Of a stretch of DNA of 64,000 nucleotides, positions 52,930-61,191 are shown piece by piece. Source of the stretch: Rheinheimera soli (GTDB taxonomy: Bacteria > Pseudomonadota > Gammaproteobacteria > Enterobacterales > Alteromonadaceae); the NCBI RefSeq assembly GCF_021290985.1, contig NZ_JAJOYU010000001.1, forward strand, positions 310,001 to 374,000. Direction: 5' to 3'. Position 1 is the stretch's first letter, and the number at the start of each line of letters is the position of its first letter. Both the position numbers and the translations under genes were made by a program. The notes under the pieces were generated by a model, which was not told the DNA's origin, searched no databases, and saw only the letters and a list, made by a program, of their open reading frames with translations.

Positions 52930-53919
52930 TCACTCTGCCCATGCATACACTCTATTACGACCAGAAACTTTAGCCTGCATCATGGCTTGATCGGCTTTGT
53001 GCAGTAAGTTTTCCAGCATAATTTGTGGTTCACATTCAGTTGTCAGTTCAGCGAAGTTGGCACAGGCAATACCAAAACTGGCGGTGCAACTGATTTCACC
53101 GCCTTCAATCACTATTTTGTGTTGCTCAAAGCCGACACGCAGGCGCTCTGCCAATTGCAAGGCCTGCTCTTCGTTTGTCTCAGGTAACACTATTGCAAAC
53201 TCTTCTCCGCCAACCCGGGCCAAAATGTCAGAAGCCCGTACTATGCGCAGGGCCAAGGCAGAAAGGCTAACCAATACAGCATCACCTGCGGCGTGGTTCC
53301 ACTGATCGTTGACCTGCTTAAAATGGTCTAAATCAAACATCACCACCGCACAATCTTGCCCGCCACGATGCGCCTGAAGAAGCACTTGTCGGCTCAGGTT
53401 AAAAAAGGCTCTTCTGTTATACAGCTGAGTCAGTTCGTCCGTATTGGCTTGTCGTTCAGCCAATGCTTTGGCATCCGCCAACTGCTGTTCCATATGCTTG
53501 CGATCAGTAATATCTGTGGCTATTTCAATACGCACCAAACGACCATCTACCCAAGAAATGGCCTGATCGCGACACTGGTACCAGCGACCATTTAAGGTGT
53601 TCTGAAACTCCCAGACATGAACGCCGGATGGCTTTCCGTCAGCATCAAGTAACTTGTGGTTAGTGCAAAAATGACAAGGCGAGTCCTGCCCAGCCTGCAG
53701 TACCTGATAACACTTCTTGTCTGCGACAGGCCCCCACTCCGCAACCCCATAATCATTGATATACAACAGATCATAAGTATGCAAATCAGACACATACACC
53801 AGCGCATCCAGACTATTCAAAATGGTTTTAATGGCCTGATAGCTATAGTTTTCGTCTATCAAAGCAACAGAGTTTATTTGCCTTTCTGAAACAGCAGTAT
53901 CAGCAGAAATAGAGTTCAT
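52930..53919 (-). CDS. PAS-GGDEF diguanylate cyclase
   Basis: 329 residues, no membrane segment. A PAS-type domain (about 30-145; LDALVYVSDLHTYDLLYIND and a Cys-containing SPCHFCTNHKLL) is followed by a GGDEF domain with GGEEF at about 237-241 and the inhibitory site RASD five residues before it, so it is an active cyclase under product inhibition. The motif FDLDHFKQVNDQWNH binds the substrate and metal. Cytoplasmic, transcribed alone. The Cys pair in the PAS region could bind a cofactor or metal. Confidence 0.87.
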   Translation of the reverse strand: MNSISADTAVSERQINSVALIDENYSYQAIKTILNSLDALVYVSDLHTYDLLYINDYGVAEWGPVADKKCYQVLQAGQDSPCHFCTNHKLLDADGKPSGVHVWEFQNTLNGRWYQCRDQAISWVDGRLVRIEIATDITDRKHMEQQLADAKALAERQANTDELTQLYNRRAFFNLSRQVLLQAHRGGQDCAVVMFDLDHFKQVNDQWNHAAGDAVLVSLSALALRIVRASDILARVGGEEFAIVLPETNEEQALQLAERLRVGFEQHKIVIEGGEISCTASFGIACANFAELTTECEPQIMLENLLHKADQAMMQAKVSGRNRVYAWAE

Positions 53920-54093
53920 GGTAAATCAACCAACTGATAAAAATGAAACAACTGAACATTACCATAAATGAATATAGTAGTGCTAATTTCAGCGTGCTAA
54001 GCCTGCCTTCTGCTCAGCCTGTTAATTGATAGAAATTCTTGTCATCAGACGCATTAAAGGATAGAACAGTAAATAAACATCAAGGAGTTAGTT

Positions 54094-55785
54094 ATGGCTT
54101 ACCGCTTTTTTTCTGCAGTGTTACTGCTGTCGTTATCGATATTTTTTAGCCCTTTACAAGCAGCAGAAACAACCGCCCAAACCCAAAGCATAAAAAGTGG
54201 CGCTGTCGCCTCCCCTGATCAATACGGTGCTTTGGTGGCTGAGCAAATACTGCGAAAAGGCGGTAATGCGGTAGATGCGGCCATAGCCACAGCTTTTACT
54301 CTGGCCGTAACTTACCCCGAAGCCGGTAACATAGGCGGTGGTGGTTTTATGCTGGTCTGGTTTGACGGAAAACCTTATTTCCTCGATTATCGCGAAACAG
54401 CACCAGCAGCAGCTCATAGGGATATGTATTTAAATGCCGACAAGCAGGTGATTGAAAACTTAAGCTTAATAGGCCATAAGGCCAGCGGTGTGCCAGGCAC
54501 TGTGATGGGATTATGGCTGGCGCATAAAAAGTTTGGCTCCCTGCCATGGCAAGACTTAGTAGCTCCGGCTATTCACTACGCCAGTACGGGTTTTACTGTG
54601 GCGGAAAACCAGTATCAATACCGCGCCGATTTATTACAGCAATTGGACGGCAAAACCAACTTCGCGCAGTATTTTGCTGCAATGAAAGCAGGCGAAAACT
54701 TCAAACAACCTGAACTGGCTGAAACCTTAAAACGCATCGCAGTACAAGGCCCTGACGATTTTTACAAAGGCAAAACTGCAGAGCTGTTAGTAGCAGAAAT
54801 GCAACGTGGCAAAGGCTTAATCACTATGGAGGATTTAGCCGCTTACCGCGCCGGCTGGCGCGAGGCTTTAGTGACTCCATGGCGCGACAAACAACTCATT
54901 AGTGCGCCGCCACCAAGTTCAGGCGGCATAGCGCTGGCACAATTATTAGGTTTAAAACAGCGCCGTAGCAGCGATTTTACCAACGTACAACACAACAGCA
55001 GCCAGTATGTGCACTTAATAGCAGAGCTGGAAAAACGGGTTTATGCTGACCGGGCAGAATATTTGGGTGATCCGGCTTTTGTCACAGTGCCGCAGCAGCA
55101 ATTGCTCGACAGCAAGTACCTCGATAAACGTGCTAAAGAAATCAATCCTTTAGCTATCTCAGAAACTAAAGCTATCAAGCCAGGCCTTGAGGGCTATCAC
55201 ACCACTCACTTCTCTATTTTGGATAAGCACGGCAATGCGGTATCAAACACCTATACGCTGAATCTGGATTTTGGCAGTGGCGTAGTAGTGCAAGGCGCAG
55301 GCTTTTTATTGAATAACGAAATGGATGATTTCTCTTCCAAACCTGGTGTACCCAACGTTTTTGGGGTAGTCGGCAACGATGCCAATGCAATAGCCCCCGG
55401 CAAACGTATGCTGTCGTCCATGACGCCCAGTATTTTGGTGCAGGACAACAAAGTGCAGTTGGTGGTTGGCACTCCGGGTGGTTCGACTATCATCACCTCT
55501 ATTTTTCAGGTGATTACCAACCTGTTCGACTTTGATATGCCACTACAAAACGCCGTCGCGGCACCGCGTTTCCATCACCAGTTATTGCCCAAAGATCAAA
55601 TCACCATGGAGCCTTACGCCCCACTGGCAGTTGAAGTACAACAAGAGCTGACGAAAAAAGGCTACAGACTACATACCCAAGGCTGGAATTTAGGTGATGT
55701 ACAAGCGATACAGGTCTCAGCAGAACAAGTAAAAGCCGCAGCAGATCCACGTTCACGGGGTGTGGCGAAGGTCATTGAATATTAA
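54094..55785 (+). CDS. ggt: Gamma-glutamyltransferase
   Basis: 563 residues, exported (signal peptide AVLLLSLSIFFSPLQAAE). The precursor is cut before the catalytic Thr in YHTTHFSILDKHGNAVSNTY near residue 370, and NGSGG-type glycine loop is present as VVGTPGGSTIITS. The early GAVASPDQYGALVAEQILRK and GGGGFMLVW segments are characteristic. It degrades glutathione and other gamma-glutamyl compounds in the periplasm. AAGGAG lies before the ATG. Monocistronic; convergent with the AzlCD operon. Confidence 0.9.
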   Translation: MAYRFFSAVLLLSLSIFFSPLQAAETTAQTQSIKSGAVASPDQYGALVAEQILRKGGNAVDAAIATAFTLAVTYPEAGNIGGGGFMLVWFDGKPYFLDYRETAPAAAHRDMYLNADKQVIENLSLIGHKASGVPGTVMGLWLAHKKFGSLPWQDLVAPAIHYASTGFTVAENQYQYRADLLQQLDGKTNFAQYFAAMKAGENFKQPELAETLKRIAVQGPDDFYKGKTAELLVAEMQRGKGLITMEDLAAYRAGWREALVTPWRDKQLISAPPPSSGGIALAQLLGLKQRRSSDFTNVQHNSSQYVHLIAELEKRVYADRAEYLGDPAFVTVPQQQLLDSKYLDKRAKEINPLAISETKAIKPGLEGYHTTHFSILDKHGNAVSNTYTLNLDFGSGVVVQGAGFLLNNEMDDFSSKPGVPNVFGVVGNDANAIAPGKRMLSSMTPSILVQDNKVQLVVGTPGGSTIITSIFQVITNLFDFDMPLQNAVAAPRFHHQLLPKDQITMEPYAPLAVEVQQELTKKGYRLHTQGWNLGDVQAIQVSAEQVKAAADPRSRGVAKVIEY

Positions 55786-55826
55786 GTTGAGTAGTATTGA
55801 GTAGTAGAGTGGGATTTAACATTCTC

Positions 55827-55847
55827 GGGGCGGGATAAAGCCGCCCC
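55827..55847. repeat. Short form of the REP-like GC-rich element
   Basis: GGGGCGG and CCGCCCC arms enclose GATAAAG. It shares GGGCGGGATAAA and the AGCCGC-CCCT end with the longer element at 45768 (other strand). It lies between convergent genes, as REP elements tend to. Confidence 0.5.
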
Positions 55848-55858
55848 TGAAGTTTGAT

Positions 55859-56206
55859 TCAGCCTATCATCTTTAACAAAACCACCACCACGCCATACAC
55901 AGCCACACCTATGCAGACAGGCCAGCCTAAAGATCGGGTGCGCCGCCAGACCAGAATAGTGCAAAGTCCTCCCAGCAGAGTTGCTAGCCAGGAGCTCATG
56001 CCCGGATGCGCAGGAACCAGCGACACACCAAACATAGCGGCTATCATGGTTGGCGCCAGCACTGTCAGCCAGACTGGCATAGCTTCTGTGGTATTGCTGA
56101 GACTGCGACGCACCAAATGCCGCCGCATCCAGATCAAAGGTAAAGCCCGCAGTAAAAAGGTACCCACAGCGCAGGCCAGCATTAATAACCAAAGCGAGTT
56201 ATCCAT
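55859..56206 (-). CDS. azlD: AzlD-type branched-chain amino-acid exporter subunit
   Basis: 115 residues, three or four hydrophobic helices (LMLACAVGTFLLRALPLIW, WLTVLAPTMIAAMFGVSLV). AzlD is the small partner of AzlC in branched-chain amino-acid export. Its start overlaps the azlC end by 8 bases, showing coupling. Last gene of the XRE-azlC-azlD operon. Confidence 0.85.
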   Translation of the reverse strand: MDNSLWLLMLACAVGTFLLRALPLIWMRRHLVRRSLSNTTEAMPVWLTVLAPTMIAAMFGVSLVPAHPGMSSWLATLLGGLCTILVWRRTRSLGWPVCIGVAVYGVVVVLLKMIG

Positions 56207-56927
56207 GGATTTTTCCCTCTGCTTTTAGTTTGGCCTGCACCAGATAAAACAGCGACACACCACATAATGCCGCCAGTGGAATAGCGGAATTGGTCATGCC
56301 CATCAGCTTCAGCACCAGGGCTGCCACTATGGTGACGATCATGGTTAAGGTCCACTGCACAGAGGTAAAACGCGGTGCCAATAACACTAAAAATAGCGCC
56401 GGCAACGCAAAGGGCATCACTTCGCCCAATAAAGGCCAGCGACTGGTAATTTCCGCCCCTGCGATAGCACCCACTGCTGTGCCAATAATCCAGCTTCCCC
56501 ATGCAATTAAAGCAGCACTGATGTACCAGCCCATTCGATCTTTTTCTTCTAGTTGCGGCAGTCTTGTATGAGCCAAAGCAAAAATCTGATCGGTTAAACC
56601 ATGCATCAGCACTGGCCACCAGCGGCTGTTTGATAAATAAGGCGCAATATTAGGCCCGTACACAAGATGCCGGGCATTGATCAGCAAGGTCATTACCAGC
56701 ACCAGCCACAGCGGCGCGCCAGAAGCGACCATAGCGATAAACAAAAACTGCGAGGCACCAGCATAGATCAGAGCTGAAATAAGCACAGTTTCCAGCGCAC
56801 TGAAACCCGATTGCACTGCAATCAAACCAAAAGAAATGGCCACCGGAATATAACCACCCAGTAGCGGCAACGCATCGCGGGCACCTTGTTGCCAGGCTGA
56901 GCTTTTTGACAGGTCAACTGAACTCAT
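56199..56927 (-). CDS. azlC: AzlC-type branched-chain amino-acid exporter
   Basis: 242 residues, polytopic. The start GARDALPLLGGYIPVAISFGLIA and INARHLVYGPNIAPYL (split by position near residue 87) are the AzlC family signature. AzlC with AzlD exports branched-chain amino acids and analogues such as azaleucine. Overlaps both neighbours: 4 bases with the regulator, 8 with azlD. Confidence 0.87.
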   Translation of the reverse strand: MSSVDLSKSSAWQQGARDALPLLGGYIPVAISFGLIAVQSGFSALETVLISALIYAGASQFLFIAMVASGAPLWLVLVMTLLINARHLVYGPNIAPYLSNSRWWPVLMHGLTDQIFALAHTRLPQLEEKDRMGWYISAALIAWGSWIIGTAVGAIAGAEITSRWPLLGEVMPFALPALFLVLLAPRFTSVQWTLTMIVTIVAALVLKLMGMTNSAIPLAALCGVSLFYLVQAKLKAEGKIHG

Positions 56928-57454
56928 ACCCCCTCCCCACTTTGCTGATACACAATGGTCAAAAGCGCTGTCGCCCAGCTTTCGCCAGTGCGATACAAAT
57001 GCGGCTCGTCAGCAGAAAAGCTATGGCTTTGTCCTGCAGTTAAAGTTTTGCTATCGCCTTCAATACCCACTTCAAGCTGACCGCTGATCAAAGTAATAGA
57101 CTCCACAGTGCCTGCGGCATGAGCCTCCGCTTTACGTTCTGTAAAAGGCGCACAAGACATCCAGTAGGCATCGACAGGAGGATTGTCTTTGCCCTGATCA
57201 ATCAGCCGCACCTGAACTCCACTCTCCCCTACTAAAGCGCTGACAGGCGCTATCAAATTGCCAAAAGGCACCTGCAGCTGCAAAGACAAGCGCCAGATGG
57301 TATCCAGCGTTGGATTGCCATTGCCCTGCTCCAGCCTGGACAGATTAGACTTCGCAATACCGGCATCAGCCGCCAGCTGCGACAAAGACAAACCGCGGGC
57401 AAGGCGCAAACTTTGAATATGGCGCCCCAGCGTATCAAGAGTAGGTTTATCCAT
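56924..57454 (-). CDS. XRE-cupin transcriptional regulator of the azlCD operon
   Basis: 176 residues from ATG 57454 (a GTG one codon earlier is possible), GGA six bases upstream. N-terminal HTH (about 10-65: LRLARGLSLSQLAADAGIAKSNLSRLEQGNGNP), then a cupin sensor (ESITLISGQLEVGIEGD, LTAGQSHSFSADEPHLYR). It heads the operon, with a 4-base overlap (ATGA) to azlC, and a 32-bp palindrome immediately before it is the expected operator. Likely represses its own operon until a ligand, perhaps an amino acid, binds. Confidence 0.87.
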   Translation of the reverse strand: MDKPTLDTLGRHIQSLRLARGLSLSQLAADAGIAKSNLSRLEQGNGNPTLDTIWRLSLQLQVPFGNLIAPVSALVGESGVQVRLIDQGKDNPPVDAYWMSCAPFTERKAEAHAAGTVESITLISGQLEVGIEGDSKTLTAGQSHSFSADEPHLYRTGESWATALLTIVYQQSGEGV

Positions 57455-57468
57455 CACAGTTCCAAATC

Positions 57469-57500
57469 GTTCTTTATATGGAACGTTCTATATAAAGAAC
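57469..57500. promoter_or_regulatory. Near-perfect 32-bp palindrome, candidate operator for the XRE-azlCD operon
   Basis: Made of two adjacent 16-base half-elements, each GTTC-N8-GAAC (57469-57484 and 57485-57500); together the 32 bases form a palindrome with one mismatched pair. A further GTTCTT follows at 57503-57508, making an overlapping GAAC/GTTC repeat. It begins 14 bases upstream of the regulator start. The arrangement is that of an autorepressor operator covering a promoter. Confidence 0.78.
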
Positions 57501-57767
57501 ACGTTCTTGTCAATGGCTTATCAATGGATTGCCGATAAGCCTGGTTAGTTCGGGTTATCACCTGAAGTAAAACACAGCGCCTGAACCCAACTTTTTACTA
57601 CAACTTTTTACTCCAAAAAGATGCGTCCAATCAGCGACATAATCAGCCAGAAAAAGTGGCAAAACAGTGGGCTTCGTCTACAGTGTATCGGTTTGGCAAA
57701 GCACTCATATTACCCTGATATGTAGTGGCGCATTGAGCCCGGCAAAACCACTTACCAAGGACATGTT

Positions 57768-58628
57768 ATGAAACTATCTTTTTTGTCTTGTCTGTTATTT
57801 TCCGCTGTTGTCTGTAGTGATCTTCACTCTGCTGAAGCGTCACATCATGCCGTCAGCGATGAAGTGATCGCGCAGCAGAATGCCAAACTGGCAGCTGCGA
57901 CCAAAGGCAAAGGTTATGGCCCGCAATCCCCGCGCGATATCGATGTCAAAACCGGCAGTGATCGGCGCATATTTGCACTGGCACCGTCGTACGAGCGTAT
58001 GAACCTGTGCAATATTCATATGCACGTCAGTGCCGAACACAAAGGTGGCGAGTTCACTACTTATGCCGGTAATGGCGATGGCAAAGGCATGGGCTCGGGT
58101 TATAAATACAATGGCAAACTCAGCAAAGCAGAGTTAACTCCAGTCAAAGAGCCTATCTGTGCTGGTGAGCATGGCAGCTTGCATTCAGGCGACACCATTG
58201 AAGTGCATTATGTGCATACCAGCGCCATGGCCACGCCGGGAGCTACCTTAAACTCCTGTATGAGCGAAGCTATTAAAAACCCGGAACTGCGGGTGGAAGC
58301 TCAGGTATTTGTGCTGGTGAACGACAGCAAAGCGCTGGATTTCACCAAACTGGCGGCAGTTGGCATGGACGACGACTACCATCAGGCGTTGAATATTCCA
58401 GATGATACAGGCGATCCAGTGGAGTATGCAGGCTCAACCACAGGCCCGGATTACAATGAAGTAGCTTCGCCTTTTCAGGTCACCTGGGGCGTTCGTCCTA
58501 AAGTGGCCAAGGTGAATATTGCCACAGTGGGCGCCTGGTGTAAGGCCAACCCATTTAAAGAATCCGAAGCTCACGCAGTACGTAATCTGGTGACCAACCC
58601 GGATTTATTATCAAAAATTGATGACTAA
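57768..58628 (+). CDS. Delta-class carbonic anhydrase, secreted
   Basis: 286 residues with signal peptide (SFLSCLLFSAVVCSDLHSAEA). The sequence YGPQSPRDIDVKTGSD, MNLCNIHMHVSAEHKGGEF and HYVHTSA are the pattern of the delta-class carbonic anhydrases first known from diatoms; the HxH plus His set (CNIHMHVSAEH) would bind the active-site zinc. Two Cys (NLCNIH, EPICAGEHG) plus one near VGAWCKAN may form disulfides. It interconverts CO2 and bicarbonate in the periplasm. AAGGA precedes the ATG. Monocistronic. Confidence 0.82.
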   Translation: MKLSFLSCLLFSAVVCSDLHSAEASHHAVSDEVIAQQNAKLAAATKGKGYGPQSPRDIDVKTGSDRRIFALAPSYERMNLCNIHMHVSAEHKGGEFTTYAGNGDGKGMGSGYKYNGKLSKAELTPVKEPICAGEHGSLHSGDTIEVHYVHTSAMATPGATLNSCMSEAIKNPELRVEAQVFVLVNDSKALDFTKLAAVGMDDDYHQALNIPDDTGDPVEYAGSTTGPDYNEVASPFQVTWGVRPKVAKVNIATVGAWCKANPFKESEAHAVRNLVTNPDLLSKIDD

Positions 58629-58637
58629 TCACTGATC

Positions 58638-58672
58638 CACGCTGTGGCCAGATCCGCTCCGGTCACAGCTTT
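58638..58672 (+). terminator. Probable terminator after the carbonic anhydrase gene
   Basis: Arms GCTGTGGCC and GGTCACAGC (one wobble pair) followed by a short T-rich stretch. Weak U-run, so moderate confidence. Confidence 0.45.
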
Positions 58673-58715
58673 ATCTGTCGTTTTCCCCTAAAGCTCTTTT
58701 TACTTCTAACAGTTA

Positions 58716-59675
58716 TCAAAGGTAATGATCCAGCGCCAGGTAACTGCGCTGGGCAATCTTTTCAAGTGAAAAGTCCTGTTGCCTTACATCAAATTGCCAC
58801 AACATCAGCGCACTGAGTAATTCGGTTTTTCTATCTGCATGCCGGGTTAATAAACAATCCCCCTCAATGACGGTTTGTGCGCCATACAACTCGGCCTCAA
58901 ATAATACGGTGGAATTGATGCCATGCACCTTGGTCGCCCCTTTGATCAAGGCTCGGGAACAGTCTACAGACCAGTAACTACGACAGGATCTCAGCTGATA
59001 GTTGGTGCTATCACGCGGATGTCGCTTAAAGACTAAGGTCTCATCAGGGTAAAGTGATTCGATGTGGTCGATAAACTCTTGCATGCCATTCACAAAACGT
59101 GAATTTAATTGAACATTTGAATCCTGAGCAAGCTGCAAGGGCACAAAAATATAGTCTTGCTGGCCAGAATAGGTAGCGACATCCTGAAAAAACACAGCAC
59201 GTTTGTGCTGCAAAATCGGAGTGACATCTTTTGGCAACCAGTTCAGATCATTGGCTGCTAGGCTGGAATCGACGTTAATACCCTGTCTGTCGAAGTAAAT
59301 GTGCTGAGTTTGCGGGAAAAAGCCGCATTCAACAAAACTGAACTTAAGGCCATGACTGCGCAAAAACTGTTTTAATGGATCAAATGCAGGCACAGAGCCA
59401 CTCCACAACAGAGTACCCAAACTTCGTTGAAAAAACTCAACAGGCAACGACTGCAACGGGTGTCGGTACACCAGACTGATACCGTATTTTTGAAACCAGT
59501 CTGCAAGAGCACAGAGCCAAATCGGTACTTGCTCCACAGGATTAAGCGTAAAAAGAACCACATAAGGTTGTTCTGGCTGAGTTTGATAAAAAGCACTATT
59601 ACACGGAGAAATACTCGCCGACACCGTACTTTCATCGATAGACATTGCGTTAGATTGAACCATCTTGCACGACAT
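58716..59675 (-). CDS. Capsule-biosynthesis KpsC/KpsS-like protein, isolated
   Basis: 319 residues, no signal peptide. FVECGFFPQTQHIYFDRQGIN near residue 115, FVPLQLAQDSNVQLNSRFVN near 180, ETLVFKRHPRD near 212 and KVHGINSTVLFEAELYGAQT near 250 match the capsule polysaccharide biosynthesis (Capsule_synth, KpsC/S) fold, whose members transfer beta-Kdo to lipid for capsule anchoring. It has no capsule gene neighbours and is shorter than KpsC (about 675, two copies), closer to KpsS. The role is therefore uncertain. Confidence 0.55.
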   Translation of the reverse strand: MSCKMVQSNAMSIDESTVSASISPCNSAFYQTQPEQPYVVLFTLNPVEQVPIWLCALADWFQKYGISLVYRHPLQSLPVEFFQRSLGTLLWSGSVPAFDPLKQFLRSHGLKFSFVECGFFPQTQHIYFDRQGINVDSSLAANDLNWLPKDVTPILQHKRAVFFQDVATYSGQQDYIFVPLQLAQDSNVQLNSRFVNGMQEFIDHIESLYPDETLVFKRHPRDSTNYQLRSCRSYWSVDCSRALIKGATKVHGINSTVLFEAELYGAQTVIEGDCLLTRHADRKTELLSALMLWQFDVRQQDFSLEKIAQRSYLALDHYL

Positions 59676-60114
59676 ACCTTTGCTTCATTATTTTCAAAAA
59701 TACATCCCCTGGCGTCTGTTCAAGGTTCAAAAGTAAGCCACTACTTTGATTGAACGCTCTGTATGGCAGTAGCTATGGCGAGCCATAAATATGTCCAACA
59801 ACAGAACAAAAACCAGGGGCATAAACCAACTATATTTTGTTTACGCTGTTTCTGTGACATTGAACCAATCGAGCGGAAAAAATAACTGAAAAACCAGCGC
59901 TAAAGGGGTCGCTGTAGTGCAAAGTCAACTGCGGGTTCAGTTGGTTTTGATGGTTTTGACGGTAACTAAAGGTTGGCACGTCAGAGGGTTCGCAAATCAG
60001 GTCAATAGATGACTTAATCTCATCAAAAAGTGAGGCGAATAGCAGAGTTATTCGCCTCACCTACAAAATTAAACTGCTTTCACCGCATTAAAAAAGCAAT
60101 GACAGCTATGACTA
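59676..60114. other. Gap between KpsS-like and SnoaL genes
   Basis: About 440 bases. It contains the terminator at 60025-60060 and the promoter of the KpsS-like gene. An open 76-codon frame on the minus strand at 59830-60060 runs through the terminator hairpin and is not credible as a gene. Confidence 0.5.
60025..60060 (-). terminator. Strong terminator of the SnoaL-Atu4866 gene
   Basis: Minus strand: GTGAGGCGAATA and TATTCGCCTCAC arms (12 bases, perfect), 7-base loop, then five T. It lies about 55 bases after the stop. Confidence 0.88.
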
Positions 60115-60882
60115 CTACCGGCGATAAAAGATCATGCCACCGTGATGTAAGGTGTTTTCATCCACAAAGACACCGTCTGCGGTAAAGCCTGTGTCATCCC
60201 AATAATCAATCTGATTACCTTTGACTTCGTAGCGCCCCTGATAAGCACTTTCTTTGTTTCCACGGGCCTCGTCGTAGCGGCCACTAGCCAGCAGTTCCTG
60301 ACGGATCCGGCCATCGGCTGTGACCCACATACCGACATAAGGGGGTTGTGCCTTCATTGGTTTATCTCCTTCTGTAGCAACAGTTTTTGCAAGCGGAATG
60401 CGATTAATTACATCGTCGTATTGAGTTAAATCGAGAAAAGCTATCACTTCAGTGGCACGCAGATCCTGCATCCGGAAAATCCAGACAAAGCTGTTGTTAT
60501 AGGGCTTACCGTCCACGGCAACAGCTGATCCATCCCAATACACAACCACATCATTGCCATCAGCCCAAATGTCGTTCACTTTTGGTTTGACGAAGGAAGA
60601 AAGACGGTCGGCGAATGGCGCAACGGCCTGCTCAATAAACACAGCGCGGCCTTTGTAAGTGCCTGCTGCTGGGCTGGTGCCTTTAATAGTCCACACCACA
60701 TCCTCTGACAGCACATCCTGAAAAAATGTACTGCCACCAGCGACCCACTTCGCAAATGCCTGACTAATAAAGGCTTTGTTTTTCTCTGCAGCGGCCTTAT
60801 CCGAACTGGCCTGTGCAAAAAAACTGCTCATCATGGCTAAAACCAATAGCATGCTGCTAAACAAGCGGCTTGGTACTGTCAT
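60115..60882 (-). CDS. Exported SnoaL-like protein fused to an Atu4866 domain
   Basis: 255 residues with signal peptide (MLLVLAMMSSFFAQA). The N-terminal half (about 30-165) is an NTF2/SnoaL fold (FVKPKVNDIWADGNDVVVYWDG, SFVWIFRMQDLRATEVIAFL). After a short linker, the last 80 residues (YVGMWVTADGRIRQELL, SAYQGRYEVKGNQIDYWDD) match the small Atu4866-type family found alone in Agrobacterium. The fusion suggests one ligand-binding unit in the periplasm. AGGAG before the ATG. Substrate unknown. Confidence 0.75.
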   Translation of the reverse strand: MTVPSRLFSSMLLVLAMMSSFFAQASSDKAAAEKNKAFISQAFAKWVAGGSTFFQDVLSEDVVWTIKGTSPAAGTYKGRAVFIEQAVAPFADRLSSFVKPKVNDIWADGNDVVVYWDGSAVAVDGKPYNNSFVWIFRMQDLRATEVIAFLDLTQYDDVINRIPLAKTVATEGDKPMKAQPPYVGMWVTADGRIRQELLASGRYDEARGNKESAYQGRYEVKGNQIDYWDDTGFTADGVFVDENTLHHGGMIFYRR

Positions 60883-60913
60883 AGTGATTTCTCCTGTTGC
60901 TAGTTAGTGCTAC

Positions 60914-60939
60914 AGACCAGCTGTTGCCTGGTCTTTTTT
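60914..60939 (+). terminator. Intrinsic terminator with no evident upstream gene
   Basis: Arms AGACCAG and CTGGTCT, 7-base loop, then six T, all on the plus strand. No plus-strand gene precedes it. It could end a short RNA or block antisense transcripts. Confidence 0.6.
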
Positions 60940-61129
60940 GTTCAGCACTACTCTGGCTCAGGCAGAATCAATGGCGATAGAAAGATCCTCCAGAATTCTT
61001 GCATTATTGTCCGGTGGATAGCAGCTATAACCGCACTCCAACCCCAACATGAAGATCCTTCATACAGCAGATGAAATAAAACCATTTTTCTTCATCCAGC
61101 CATCCGCGTATAACAGACACATAGATTTT

Positions 61130-61145
61130 AGACGTCCAGACTTCT
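61130..61145. promoter_or_regulatory. Candidate MetJ operator (two tandem met boxes)
   Basis: AGACGTCC directly followed by AGACTTCT, each 7 of 8 matches to the MetJ consensus AGACGTCT (14 of 16 together). MetJ binds tandem boxes cooperatively when S-adenosylmethionine is abundant. The site lies about 47 bases upstream of the mesX ATG, just after a plausible -10 hexamer (TATAAC). Confidence 0.78.
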
Positions 61146-61191
61146 TAATGAGCGTTTAAGCCGCATAGCAGCGAATGAGAGAGCAGATAGC

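Larger units (their letters stand above)
60883..61191. other. Divergent regulatory region upstream of mesX
   Basis: 309 bases between the divergent SnoaL-Atu4866 and mesX genes. It holds a plus-strand terminator-like hairpin at 60914 and the candidate MetJ operator at 61130. No gene is recognised. Confidence 0.55.

Noticed and set aside
59830-60060. 76-codon open frame on the minus strand
   Set aside because: It runs through the strong terminator hairpin of the upstream gene and has no family-like features.
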